Shown one piece after another: positions 1-9,351 of a stretch of DNA of 64,000 nt; positions within the stretch are counted from its first letter, which is position 1, and every line of letters starts with the position of its first letter. This DNA comes from Pseudomonadota bacterium (GTDB lineage Bacteria > Myxococcota_A > UBA796 > SXON01). The stretch spans positions 1 through 64,000 of the forward strand of contig SXON01000213.1 in the NCBI GenBank assembly GCA_005778355.1. The letters run 5' to 3'. Made by a program: the position numbers and the translations under genes. The notes under the pieces are model-generated. The model saw only the letters and a list, made by a program, of their open reading frames with translations. It was not told the origin of the DNA and ran no database searches.

Positions 1-394
<394 letters not shown>

Positions 395-407
395 CTAACT
401 CGCGAAG

Positions 408-854
408 CTAGGCGCGGTGGCGCCGGTCGACCTCGTCGCACAGCCGCACACCCTCGGCACCCTTGTCGCTGGGCGGCGTGTCGAACCAGGCGGCGAGGAC
501 CTCCCGGGCCACGTCGGGCGCGAGCGTGCGGTTGCTGAGGCAGAGCACGTTGGCGTGGTTCCACACCCGCGCGGCCGCGGCCGTGGGGGCGTCGCCGCAG
601 AGTGCGGCACGGATGCCAAAGACCTTGTTGGCGGCGATGCTGATCCCGGTGCCGGTCCAGCAGAAAAAGATACCTTCGTCGCATTCGCCAAGGATAATTG
701 CCAGCGCCGCTTCCTCCGCCGCCGGCGCCCAGGGGCGTTCTGAGCCATCGACGAACGTGCCAAAACGTCGCACCGAGTGGCCCCGTCGCTGGAGCTCGGC
801 CTCCACGACCGCGTGGACCGCGTAGGGCTCATCTGACACGAGGGCGATGCGCAT
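408..854 (-). CDS. rpiB: RpiB/LacA/LacB-family sugar-phosphate isomerase
   Basis: This 148-residue cytoplasmic protein fits the RpiB family length. It has the N-terminal strand MRIALVSDE and the phosphate/active-site loop CWTGTGISIAANKVFGIRAA, followed by ARVWNHANVLCLSNR, which is typical of the family's second signature. RpiB interconverts ribose 5-phosphate and ribulose 5-phosphate; Lac-type members act on 6-phosphate hexoses, so the exact substrate is not fixed by sequence. The loop reads CWTGTG where E. coli RpiB has CGTGIG, placing it in a divergent subgroup. It is the upstream gene of the truncated alaS fragment (26-base gap). The start ATG at 854 faces the large DUF11 protein gene. Confidence 0.85.
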   Translation of the reverse strand: MRIALVSDEPYAVHAVVEAELQRRGHSVRRFGTFVDGSERPWAPAAEEAALAIILGECDEGIFFCWTGTGISIAANKVFGIRAALCGDAPTAAAARVWNHANVLCLSNRTLAPDVAREVLAAWFDTPPSDKGAEGVRLCDEVDRRHRA

Positions 855-882
855 CGGGGATTCCTATCGCGACAAAGTTCCC

Positions 883-894
883 TTGACGTGTCAA
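883..894. promoter_or_regulatory. TTGAC-N2-GTCAA inverted repeat between divergent genes
   Basis: A 5-bp dyad TTGAC/GTCAA with a two-base spacer lies 29 bases upstream of rpiB and 143 bases upstream of the DUF11 protein gene. It could be an operator or, since TTGACG resembles a -35 hexamer, part of a promoter. No good -10 box is visible at the right distance. Confidence 0.25.
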
Positions 895-1036
895 TCGTCC
901 CGTACGAGGCATCCTCGGGAGGGGTGACACACATTTTTGTAGGGAAAGGCCACGCGCGGCCCTCTTGTCCGGCCTGGCGTTTGTCGTACCATCGCCGGGC
1001 CTCCCCTCACACATCTCCCGCCCCGGAGTCGTCGCC

Positions 1037-4000
1037 ATGTCGAGCCGCCCATCGAGCCCGAACGTTAGTCGTGTGTCCGCTACCCGGTGGGGGCTCTTGC
1101 TCCTCTGTGGCGCGGCGCTGCCTCTGGCCGCCCAGGCAAACAGCGTGACGGTGCTCTCCTCGCGCGCCTTCCTCGAGCCGAACTCGAGCAAGGCGGGCGA
1201 CAAGGACGGTTGCCCGCCGGTCAATAGCAGCGCCGACCCGGAGGAGTTCACGCTGCAGGCGAAGATCGTGGTCACCAGCGCGATCCTCAACCCCACGGTG
1301 CAGCTCGCCGACGATAACAACCCGGGCGGCGTGGAGAAGCGCACTCGCGACGATCTCACGCTCGACGAGTTCTCTGCCACCAACGGCGCGGCCGTGGCCG
1401 GCGGCACGCGCGACATCGACATGCTCGACGGCGCCGACGACGGCTACCTCGCCCCCGGCACCTACTATACCTACTTCAACCTTGACAAGACCGGCTACAA
1501 TCAAGAGACGCTGGCCAACTGCGCGGGCAACTCGATCACCGGCGACCGCGACAAGTACACCGTGGCCCTACATCGCGACGGCGTGGCCGTTACCTCGGGG
1601 AGCCTCAACACCGTGGCGGAGCCCTCCACGTCGATTGACCAGAACGACCTCGATTGGCTCGACACCCAGCCCGCCCTGAATTTCGCCGAGCCCGGTGAGA
1701 ACTTCTGCATCCGCACCAAGTACCGGCAATCGAGCGCCAACTCTGTCGACTACCTCACCGCGCACATCTACCACCACGCCGACCGCATCCAGCTCGACAG
1801 CGTGGATCTCTACTACTACAACACCGATGGTTCCGACCCGGGCTCCATCGAGGACGGCGTTCCCGGCGTGAGCACCACCGGCACCACGCCCACGCAGTCG
1901 TACTACGACACCGTGTACTTCTCGCCCACCGGAACGGCGTTGCCGAGCACCCAGACCACCGGCGACCACTGGGTGGCCGAGTACTGCTTCACCGTGGTGG
2001 GCGAGGGTTCCAGCCGCTTCATCCCCTACTTCATGACGCAACAGTCCGGCACCACCGGCACCTGGAAGATCGACTCCGGCTACGAAGGGTGGAACTCCGA
2101 GCCGCCGCCGATCAACCCCCCGGTGCTGGAGCTCTACAAGACCTGCGACGCCAGCGTCCCCTCGCTCACAGGCGGGTCTACGCAGACGGTCACCGAGACC
2201 CTGGAGGTCTGCAACACGGGCAACGGCGGCGCGGTCGACGTGGTGCTCGTCGATAGCTTGCCGCTCGACCCGAATGTCGTTTACTCCTCGTCGACCGGCG
2301 GCGGCGTTTTCGACACCGCCACCTCCACCGTCGAGTGGAGTATCGGTGCCATGGCCGCCGACACCTGCCAGTCCTTCGACCTGAACCTCATCGTGACACC
2401 GGACGCGCTCGACACGAGCATCGACACCAACGCCGGAGCGACCGTCGAGGGCGGCATGGAGATCGACCCGACGGTCTCGGTGTCGGACTCCACTACGGAA
2501 ACCTGCACGATCCCGGTGAACCCCTCCTACCCGACGCTCTCGATGAACAAAGCCGCCACCGGCTACACCGACAGCGACGGTAACGGCACGCTCTCGCCCG
2601 GCGACACGGTGTACTACAGCATCAGCTACAGCAACACCGGCACCGGCGCCGCCAGCGGCGTCGTGATCAGCGACAATCCCGATGAGACCTATGTCGCCAA
2701 CATCTCGGGCCTGACCGGTGGCAGCTACAACGGCAACACCGTCACGTGGAGCGTGGGCAGCGTCGCCGCCGGCGCCAGCGGCAGTGTCAGCTACTCGGCG
2801 AGCCTCCAGGGCCCGGGCGCCTTCGGGCATGGCACGACGACGGTCCTGAACACCGCCACGCTCACCGCCACCAACCACAGCACGCTCACCGACGCCGAGT
2901 CCGTGGCGGTGGCGGCCGCGACGGCGCTCACCCTCGAGAAGTCCGCCACCGGCTACGCCGACACCGACGGCAACGGCGTCTTGTCCCCCGGCGACACCGT
3001 TTACTACCAGCTCGCCTACGCCAACACCGGCAACGCCGACGCCACCACGGTCCTCGTATACGACGACATCGACGAGACCCTGGTCGACGCGGTGGGCGCC
3101 ATCTCCGACGGCGGCCTGTGGGACGGCGACCAGCTCGGCTGGAGCCTCGGCACGGTGGGCGCGGGCGACTCGGGCATCCTCACCTACGAGGTGACCGTGG
3201 CCGCAGCGGGCGCCTTCGCCGACGGCAGCACCGACCTCGTCAATATTGCCAGCATCGAGAGCCACGAGCTCGGCCCCGTGTCCGACACCGAGACGGTCGT
3301 GGTCCAGGCCTACGCGGCGCTGGCCATCGACAAAGTGGTCACCGGCTACACCGACGCTGACGGCGACGGCAGCCTCTCGCCTGGCGATTTCGTGAGCTAC
3401 TCGGTCACGGTCACCAACACCGGCAACGCCGACGCCACCGGCGTGAGCCTCGGCGACGACTACGACCAGTCCTACGTCGTGTCGACCAGCAGCACCGGCA
3501 CCGACAACGGCGACAGCATCAGCTGGAGCCTCGGCACCCTGGTCCCCGGCGCGTCGTCGAGTGTCAGTTACACCGCCACCCTCCGCGGGGCGGGCGCCTT
3601 CCTCCACGGCAGCACTGCCGTCAACAACACCGCCACCGCCGATAGCGACCAGACCGGCGGCGTGTCCGACAGCGCCAGCGTCATCGTGGGTGCCGCCGCC
3701 TCGCTGAGCGTGGCCAAGTCGGCCACCAGCTGGAACGACCTCGACGCCGACGGCGTGCTCTCACCGGGCGACCTTGTGAACTACACGGTGAGCTACCAGA
3801 ACAGCGGCAACGCCGCCGCCACCGGTGTCACGCTGGTGGACGACCCGGACGAGGCATATGTCAGCTTCGTCGATAGTGTCGATGGCGCCTGGGACGGCGA
3901 CACCGTCAGCTGGTCGCTGGGCACGCTCGCGGCCGGGGCCAGCGGCAGTGTCAGCTACACCGTCACTCTGGCCGACGCCGGTGCCTTCGCGCACGGCGAC

Positions 4001-6784
4001 ACCGAGGTGCTGAACCTCGTCGTGATTGACAGCAACGAGACCGGGCCGGACTCCGACACTGAGCTCGTGACGGTAAGCGCCAGCGCTTCCCTCGACATCG
4101 ACAAGGTGAGCACCGGCTACACCGACACCGATGGCAACGGCGTCCTCTCGCCGGGCGACACCGTCCACTACACCGTGAGCTACCAGAACACCGGCAATGC
4201 CTCGGCCACGGGTGTCACGCTCACCGACACGCCCGAGCTCTCGGCGGTCGGCGCCATCACCAACATCACCGGCGGCGGCGGCTACGACGGCGCGAGCATC
4301 AGCTGGACACTCGGCACCGTGGCTGCCGCCGGTTCCGGCAGTGTCAGCTACGACCTGGTGCTGGCGGCGGCCGGCGCCTTCGTTCACGGCAGCACGCCGG
4401 TGGCCAACACCGCGGTGGTGAACTCCCCGGAGACCGGACCCAGCTACGATGACGAGAGCGTCACCGTGGTGGCGGCAGCCTCGCTCGCCGTCGCCAAGTC
4501 GGCCACCGGCTACAGTGACGTCGACGGCAACGGCGTGCTCTCGCCGGGCGACCTTGTGAACTACTCGGTGAGCTACGCCAACACCGGCAACGCGACGGCC
4601 AATAGTGTCACGCTGGTCGACGACCCGGACGAGGCCGGCGTGCAGAGCGTGGAAGACATCACCGGCGGCGGCGCCTACGACGGCGACACCGTGAGTTGGA
4701 ACCTCGGCAGCCTCGCCCCCGGCGAGACTGGCAGCGTGAGCTACACCGCCGTGATTCTCGGTAATGGGTACTTCGCCGACGGCAACACGCCGGTCGACAA
4801 CTACGTGGTGCTGAGCTCGGCCGAGACCGGCCCAGCCACCGACAGCGACACGGTGACCGTGACCGCGGGCGCCGCGATCACCGTCGACAAGGCGGTGGTC
4901 GGCACGACCGACGTCGATGGCGACGGGCTCCTGTCTCCGGGCGACGTGGTGCACTACAGCCTCACCATCGCCAACCCGGCCAACGCCGACGCCACCGGCG
5001 TGTCCTTCGTCGACAGCCCGGAGACTGCGTACATCGCCAGCATCGGCAACATCAGCCACGGCGGCAGCTACGACGGGACGACGATCAACTGGAGCGTGGG
5101 CACGGTGCCCACCGGCAGTACCTTCACCGTGACCTACGACGTGACGCTCGCCGGCGCCGGCGCCTTTGCCGACGGCACCACGCCGGTGGGCAACACGGTC
5201 GTGGTGGACAGCAACGAGACGCCGCCGGCCAGTGACACCGACAGCATCGACGTGGTCGCCGCCGCCTCGCTCACCCTCACGGCCAGCGTGGCCGGCTACA
5301 CCGACAACGATGGCAACGGCGTGCTCTCGCCCGGCGACGCGGTCACCTGGCAGCTCGACTACGCGAACGTGGGCAACGCCGCCAGCACCGGAACGACGCT
5401 CGTCGACAGCGGCGAGTCGCCCTGGGTCGCGACCGTCGACAGCGCCTCCGGTGGCGGGCTCCTCTCGGGCCTCGACATCAGCTGGGATCTCGGCACGCTC
5501 GACGTGGGCGAGACGGGCAGCGTCGGGTGGACCGGCACCCTCGCCGGTGCCGGCACCTTCCCGGCCGGTAGTACCAGCGTCACCGACGGCGCCACGCTCG
5601 ACAGCAACGAGACCGCCCCGGTGTCCGACGCCGCCGCCACGGTGGTGACGGCCTACGCGGACCTCGCGGTCACCAAGTCGAGCACCGGCTACGCCGACAA
5701 CGACGGCAACGGCGCCCTGTCGCCCGGCGACACGGTGCACTACGCCGTGACCTACGCCAACACCGGCAACGCCAGCGCCCACGGTGTGAGCGTGAGCGAC
5801 GATCCCGACGAGACGGCGCTCGCCAGCGTCGGCAACATCAGCGGCGGTGGCGCCTACAACGGCAACACCATCGACTGGTCGCTCGGTACCGTCACCCCGG
5901 GCAGCGGCGACACGCTCACGTACGACGTGAGCCTCGGTAGCGCCGGCACCTTCGCCGACGGCACCACGGCCGTGCACAACGTGGTGGTGGTCGACAGCGA
6001 CGAGACCGACCCCGAGACCGACGACGAGACGGTGACCGTCACCGCCGACGCGGCGCTCGTGGTGGCCAAGACGGCCACCGGCTTCGCCGACAACGACGGA
6101 AACGGCGTGCTCTCGCCCGGCGACGACGTGAGCTACGTGATCGACTACCAGAACGCGGGCGACGCGGCGGCGAGCGGCGTGCTCCTCACCGACGACCCCG
6201 ACGCGACCTGGGTGGATGGCGTGAGCGGCATCACCGGCGGCGGAAGCTACGATGGCGACACGCTGAGCTGGAGCCTCGGCACCCTAGCCCCAGGGGCCTC
6301 CGGCGGCGTGAGCTACGTCGTGACGCTCGCGGCGGCCGGGGTCTTCCCCGACGGCGTGACGCCGGTCGACAACGTCGCCGTGCTCTCGTCGAACGAAGAC
6401 GGTCCGGTGTCCGACGACGAGACGGTGGACGTCGACGCCGCGCCCATCCTGGTGCCGAGCAAGTCGGTGTCGAGCACCAGCGCCATCACCCAGACCTTCG
6501 CCAACAGCCTCTCCGCCTGGAGCAACGAGGCGGCGGCGGTGACCAGTTCGGCAGCGGTGAGCACGGTGACGACGTCGACCCGCATCGTCTACACCCTCTC
6601 GGTGGCCAACACCGGCACCGCGACCGCGAGCGGGGTGACGCTGGAAGACGCGCTGCCGAGCGGCACGAGCCTCGAGTCGGCCACGGGCAGCTACACCAGC
6701 GCCGGCGGCGTCATCACCTGGACGGTGGCCGACCTCGCGCCCGGCGCGGCCGAGACGGTCACGCTGTCGGTGACCACGGACTAA
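1037..6784 (+). CDS. Giant exported protein with ten DUF11-type repeats
   Basis: This is a 1915-residue protein. ATG 1037 is preferred over an in-frame ATG 72 bases upstream because it sits after a GGAG and directly before an n-region plus hydrophobic signal peptide (WGLLLLCGAALPLAAQA). Residues 25 to about 370 form a unique N-terminal region rich in Tyr, Thr and Asp. A first DUF11-like domain follows (LYKTCDASVPSLTGGST), then ten tandem units of about 130 residues and a final DUF11-like domain. Each unit starts with a calcium-loop-like D-x-D-G-N-G-x-L-S-P-G-D motif and contains N-T-G-N-A and W-S-L-G-T motifs. DUF11 proteins are extracellular stalk or adhesin-like proteins; a structural or adhesion role is inferred. 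No sortase motif, MYXO-CTERM tail, PEP-CTERM or transmembrane anchor is present at the C-terminus, which ends shortly after TVTLSVTTD. Confidence 0.85.
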   Translation: MSSRPSSPNVSRVSATRWGLLLLCGAALPLAAQANSVTVLSSRAFLEPNSSKAGDKDGCPPVNSSADPEEFTLQAKIVVTSAILNPTVQLADDNNPGGVEKRTRDDLTLDEFSATNGAAVAGGTRDIDMLDGADDGYLAPGTYYTYFNLDKTGYNQETLANCAGNSITGDRDKYTVALHRDGVAVTSGSLNTVAEPSTSIDQNDLDWLDTQPALNFAEPGENFCIRTKYRQSSANSVDYLTAHIYHHADRIQLDSVDLYYYNTDGSDPGSIEDGVPGVSTTGTTPTQSYYDTVYFSPTGTALPSTQTTGDHWVAEYCFTVVGEGSSRFIPYFMTQQSGTTGTWKIDSGYEGWNSEPPPINPPVLELYKTCDASVPSLTGGSTQTVTETLEVCNTGNGGAVDVVLVDSLPLDPNVVYSSSTGGGVFDTATSTVEWSIGAMAADTCQSFDLNLIVTPDALDTSIDTNAGATVEGGMEIDPTVSVSDSTTETCTIPVNPSYPTLSMNKAATGYTDSDGNGTLSPGDTVYYSISYSNTGTGAASGVVISDNPDETYVANISGLTGGSYNGNTVTWSVGSVAAGASGSVSYSASLQGPGAFGHGTTTVLNTATLTATNHSTLTDAESVAVAAATALTLEKSATGYADTDGNGVLSPGDTVYYQLAYANTGNADATTVLVYDDIDETLVDAVGAISDGGLWDGDQLGWSLGTVGAGDSGILTYEVTVAAAGAFADGSTDLVNIASIESHELGPVSDTETVVVQAYAALAIDKVVTGYTDADGDGSLSPGDFVSYSVTVTNTGNADATGVSLGDDYDQSYVVSTSSTGTDNGDSISWSLGTLVPGASSSVSYTATLRGAGAFLHGSTAVNNTATADSDQTGGVSDSASVIVGAAASLSVAKSATSWNDLDADGVLSPGDLVNYTVSYQNSGNAAATGVTLVDDPDEAYVSFVDSVDGAWDGDTVSWSLGTLAAGASGSVSYTVTLADAGAFAHGDTEVLNLVVIDSNETGPDSDTELVTVSASASLDIDKVSTGYTDTDGNGVLSPGDTVHYTVSYQNTGNASATGVTLTDTPELSAVGAITNITGGGGYDGASISWTLGTVAAAGSGSVSYDLVLAAAGAFVHGSTPVANTAVVNSPETGPSYDDESVTVVAAASLAVAKSATGYSDVDGNGVLSPGDLVNYSVSYANTGNATANSVTLVDDPDEAGVQSVEDITGGGAYDGDTVSWNLGSLAPGETGSVSYTAVILGNGYFADGNTPVDNYVVLSSAETGPATDSDTVTVTAGAAITVDKAVVGTTDVDGDGLLSPGDVVHYSLTIANPANADATGVSFVDSPETAYIASIGNISHGGSYDGTTINWSVGTVPTGSTFTVTYDVTLAGAGAFADGTTPVGNTVVVDSNETPPASDTDSIDVVAAASLTLTASVAGYTDNDGNGVLSPGDAVTWQLDYANVGNAASTGTTLVDSGESPWVATVDSASGGGLLSGLDISWDLGTLDVGETGSVGWTGTLAGAGTFPAGSTSVTDGATLDSNETAPVSDAAATVVTAYADLAVTKSSTGYADNDGNGALSPGDTVHYAVTYANTGNASAHGVSVSDDPDETALASVGNISGGGAYNGNTIDWSLGTVTPGSGDTLTYDVSLGSAGTFADGTTAVHNVVVVDSDETDPETDDETVTVTADAALVVAKTATGFADNDGNGVLSPGDDVSYVIDYQNAGDAAASGVLLTDDPDATWVDGVSGITGGGSYDGDTLSWSLGTLAPGASGGVSYVVTLAAAGVFPDGVTPVDNVAVLSSNEDGPVSDDETVDVDAAPILVPSKSVSSTSAITQTFANSLSAWSNEAAAVTSSAAVSTVTTSTRIVYTLSVANTGTATASGVTLEDALPSGTSLESATGSYTSAGGVITWTVADLAPGAAETVTLSVTTD
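2540..6450 (+). repeat. Ten in-frame ~390-bp tandem repeats in the DUF11 protein gene
   Basis: Ten consecutive units of roughly 390 bp each begin with a segment encoding GYTD-x-DGNG-x-LSPGD and diverge moderately, often at synonymous third positions. Unit starts fall near 2540, 2935, 3330, 3715, 4100, 4490, 4880, 5275, 5665 and 6060. Several blocks such as ggcagtgtcagcta recur almost unchanged, consistent with duplication and gene conversion. Confidence 0.85.
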
Positions 6785-6839
6785 CGCTCAGTCCCAGCGG
6801 GGCCGCAGGATACGTTCCGGGCCCCGATTCGGAGAGATC

Positions 6840-7244
6840 GTGCAGCACGCGCCACACCCTGACGACCCGCTGGTGGAGGCCCTGGCCTTCGTGTACTTCT
6901 TCGTGGCCGAGCACGGCGACGACCAGGGGCTCACCCCCGACGAGCGCGCTCGCATCGCGGAGACGCTCACGCGTTGGCTCGCACTGGGTGCTCCCGCGTC
7001 CAGCGTCGGCCCCCTGGACGCGGCCATGGTGCGCGCCCTGTCGCAGGTGAAGGGCATGTCGGACGAGGCGACGCTCACGGCACTCCACAAGCACACGCGC
7101 ACGATCCGCACCCGGTTGACCAGCGACGATCACCGCAAGGCGGTCTTGTACGACATGGCCTCGGTCTCGCGTGCAGACGGGGTGATCACGCCGGGGGAGC
7201 GCGAGCTGGTCACGTTGGTGCAGCGGCTTCTGCTCGGCGCCTAG
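6840..7244 (+). CDS. Small TerB-like protein
   Basis: This is a 134-residue soluble, helical, acidic protein starting at GTG 6840 behind a GGAGAG site. The segment from about residue 100, with D-M-A-x-V-S-R-A-D-G-V-I-T-P-G-E, matches the end of TerB-like helical bundle domains, where an ADG...E-x-E pattern binds a cation. TerB proteins were named for tellurite resistance, but most members have no proven tellurite role. There is no signal peptide. It follows the DUF11 gene by about 55 bases and converges on the next gene, sharing the four bases CTAG as overlapping stop codons. Family placement is tentative. Confidence 0.5.
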   Translation: MQHAPHPDDPLVEALAFVYFFVAEHGDDQGLTPDERARIAETLTRWLALGAPASSVGPLDAAMVRALSQVKGMSDEATLTALHKHTRTIRTRLTSDDHRKAVLYDMASVSRADGVITPGERELVTLVQRLLLGA

Positions 7245-7801
7245 CGGCGCTTTCGCGAGTCGGGAATCTCGACCGTGACCTCGATGGCATCGGAGGCGGA
7301 CTCCGCGAGGCCCGGGAGCGCGGCCCTCGCTGCGCGCGCGAGGGCATCGCGCGTGGCGCTGCGCCGACTGGGTTCCGGGTCGGACACGTTGCTGGCGGTG
7401 AGGCCGCTCAGGTCGGTAAAGGTGCCGCCATCGACCAGGGCTTGCCGCCAGTGACGCCAGTGGTCGAGATCGGCCGCCGCGACTTCCACCACCCGAAACA
7501 GCTGGCGCGGGGCCTCGTCGTCGGCGGTGAGCAGGGTTCGGCCGGCGGTGGCGCTGCAGAGAGCATGCCCGAGCACGGGGCCCAGCTCCACCTTCAGCTC
7601 GGCGGCCACGCCGAGAGGAAGGGGATGATCCAGCTCCACGACCGCACGATCACGCTCGAGTGCGCGCACCACGCCGAACTGGAGAGAGCCGTCGGCGCGG
7701 ATGGCCACGGCGGCATCGGTGCGAACACGAGCATCGAGGTCCGGGTACATGCGAGTCGCTATCGCGTGGGGCCGAACGCGCAAACACTCACGATGCGTCA
7801 C
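7241..7801 (-). CDS. Hypothetical protein, possibly PilZ-like
   Basis: A 186-residue soluble protein starting at GTG 7801; an in-frame ATG at 7750 would give a 169-residue form. The N-terminal half has alternating hydrophobic strands (RVRTDAAVAIRADGSLQFGVV, VVELDHPLPLGV) reminiscent of a small beta barrel such as PilZ, but the PilZ c-di-GMP signature RxxxR and D/NxSxxG is not clearly present. The C-terminal half is Ala/Arg/Asp-rich. It lies 9 bases downstream of the GNAT gene on the same strand, so it may be the last gene of that operon. No function is assigned. Confidence 0.55.
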   Translation of the reverse strand: MTHRECLRVRPHAIATRMYPDLDARVRTDAAVAIRADGSLQFGVVRALERDRAVVELDHPLPLGVAAELKVELGPVLGHALCSATAGRTLLTADDEAPRQLFRVVEVAAADLDHWRHWRQALVDGGTFTDLSGLTASNVSDPEPSRRSATRDALARAARAALPGLAESASDAIEVTVEIPDSRKRR

Positions 7802-7810
7802 TTTGCCGCA

Positions 7811-8593
7811 TCAAATCTCGCTGGTGAGCACCTGGCGCCAATCGTAGGCCTCCATGCGGTGCGCGATGACGGTCGCGGTGGCCGTCGCCGGTAAGCCGAG
7901 CGCAAGGAGTTCGCGGCTCAGGGGGTCGTCAACGGGCGCGCAGAGCATGTGGACAGCGCCGTCGATCGGCTCCTCGTGTCCCCGATCGGCCAGCGGCCCG
8001 TGCTGCACGTGGAGCAAGGGGAGGGGCGCGCCGGTGGACGCCATGACCAGGTCCTTGACGCCCCGCAACGAGATGTAGGTCACGGGCCCTCGGTGACGAC
8101 GCAGCACGGGGGCCACCCGCTGCACCTCGCCACAGGACAGGGAGAAGAAGCTGAGTGTGGTGGCGTGTTCGATGGGGATAAGCGGAAAACGCCTAAAGAT
8201 CCTCAGCACTCGGTTCTCGCCTTGCGGCGGGTTCATGGAGATGCCAAAGCCGCGTGGACAGCGCGGGTACTCGGGCGGGAACGCCGACCCGAGCATGCGG
8301 AGGGGGATGCGCTCGCCTCGCCGGTCGGGGCGCACCTTGAGGTCGCCCACGTACCAGGCGCGTCCCACGGCGGGCAGCTCGCGGATCACCCCGCAGCCGA
8401 CGGCCAGCACCTCGCCGTCCTCCGCAGCCACGTAGTAGGCCAGCTCCCCGAGCCGGTCGAAGAAGGCAAAGTAGTCGCGACCGTGATCGATGCGGAAGTG
8501 GTCGTTACCGAGCGGGTAGAGGGAGCTTGCCTCGAGCGCCGCGACCGGTCCACGCCAGGCCTCGCGCTCGGCGTCGACCCGGAAGACGCGCAT
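7811..8593 (-). CDS. GNAT-like N-acyltransferase
   Basis: This 260-residue protein starts at ATG 8593, whose A is also the last base of the upstream TGA (TGATG), a sign of translational coupling. The N-terminal half looks like a GNAT fold: an amphipathic start, then a strand LAYYVAAEDGEVLAVGCGVIRE and a following YVGDLKVRPDRRGERIPLRML segment that resembles GNAT motif A (Q/R-x-x-G-x-G/A acyl-CoA pyrophosphate loop, here RPDRRGERIP). The C-terminal half (residues 140-260) has no recognised motif. GNAT enzymes move an acyl group from CoA or ACP to an amine. The tight linkage to the BtaA-like and diiron enzymes suggests it acylates their amino-containing product; this is inference. Confidence 0.6.
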   Translation of the reverse strand: MRVFRVDAEREAWRGPVAALEASSLYPLGNDHFRIDHGRDYFAFFDRLGELAYYVAAEDGEVLAVGCGVIRELPAVGRAWYVGDLKVRPDRRGERIPLRMLGSAFPPEYPRCPRGFGISMNPPQGENRVLRIFRRFPLIPIEHATTLSFFSLSCGEVQRVAPVLRRHRGPVTYISLRGVKDLVMASTGAPLPLLHVQHGPLADRGHEEPIDGAVHMLCAPVDDPLSRELLALGLPATATATVIAHRMEAYDWRQVLTSEI

Positions 8594-9351
8594 CACACCC
8601 GCACGTGCGGCACGCGGTGCGCCCGCGTCCAACGGCGCGTGCGCCCCCTGTACAGGCCCTCGTAGAGCCCGAGAAAGACACCGGCGCCTTGCATCAGGCC
8701 CTGCTCCACGTAGTAGTCGTCGGTAGCCTTGCCAATGCCGCTCGCGACGGCCTTGAAGAAATCGGTGGAGTGCCGCACGTCGAGCTTCTCGTGCACGTCG
8801 TAGTGGATGAGCTGCTCGGGTCGGAGCCAGCCCCGCGCGAGCACGGCGCGCCCGATCGCGCCGGAGATGCCCTGGAACATGTGCTCGATCATGCCGAGGG
8901 TGGCGGCGCCCACGATCCACTCGTCGAGCAGGCAAGCGCCCACCAGGGTGGTGTTGAAGGCCCGCAGCTCCGGCCAGAGCACGCGTGCCTCGATCGCGTC
9001 GTCGTCGAGGCCGTCGAGGCGCGACAAGAACTCGCGGAAGGTGGCGGTGTGGGAGCCCCCGGCGTTGCCCTCGCCGTGCTCCTCCCACACGTTGCGCAGC
9101 ACCTCGACGCGCTGCCCCGTGCGCGGGATCTTGCCGACCAAGAGCGACATCGGTCGCGAGAAGAAGGTGACGGCCCAGAAGAACTGCACCTGGGTTTCCA
9201 CGAAGTCCTCGCGCGACATCGTGGCGAGGCCCTCTATGTAGCTGTTCTGGCGCCAGTCGAAACGCCGCGTCGTCGAGTCGACCAGGGCGAGCACGCGGGC
9301 CAGCTGGGCGCCAGGTACAGCAGGTCGCGACAGCTCGTAGATTTCGCTCAC
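8593..9351 (-). CDS. Heme-oxygenase-like diiron (HDO/TENA-PqqC-like) redox enzyme
   Basis: A 252-residue all-helical protein starting at GTG 9351, overlapping the upstream gene by GTGA. The ligand-like motif VWEEHGEGNAGGSHTATF at about residues 87-105, the helix LLDEWIVGAATLGMIEHMFQ and the later HYDVHEKLDVRHSTDFF give the spaced Glu/His pattern of the iron-containing redox enzyme family (TENA/THI-4, PqqC, CADD and HDO enzymes). HDO enzymes activate O2 with a diiron site to desaturate, cleave or N-oxygenate amino acids and fatty acids. Being sandwiched between a BtaA-like transferase and a GNAT enzyme, it probably oxidises the transferase product. The reaction cannot be read from the sequence. 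Confidence 0.75.
   Translation of the reverse strand: MSEIYELSRPAVPGAQLARVLALVDSTTRRFDWRQNSYIEGLATMSREDFVETQVQFFWAVTFFSRPMSLLVGKIPRTGQRVEVLRNVWEEHGEGNAGGSHTATFREFLSRLDGLDDDAIEARVLWPELRAFNTTLVGACLLDEWIVGAATLGMIEHMFQGISGAIGRAVLARGWLRPEQLIHYDVHEKLDVRHSTDFFKAVASGIGKATDDYYVEQGLMQGAGVFLGLYEGLYRGRTRRWTRAHRVPHVRV

Noticed and set aside
965-1036. Upstream ATG of the DUF11 protein
   Set aside because: It would put 24 polar or Pro-rich residues before the signal peptide, while ATG 1037 has a GGAG site and a proper n-region.
1568-5977. Very long open frames on the minus strand opposite the DUF11 protein gene
   Set aside because: They mirror the repeat structure of the plus-strand gene, have Gly/Val/Arg/His-rich shadow composition and no start site or family; the plus strand has signal peptide and domains.
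2540-6450. CRISPR-like repetition
   Set aside because: Repeats are 390 bp, contiguous, in frame and coding; no short repeat-spacer pattern occurs anywhere in the window.
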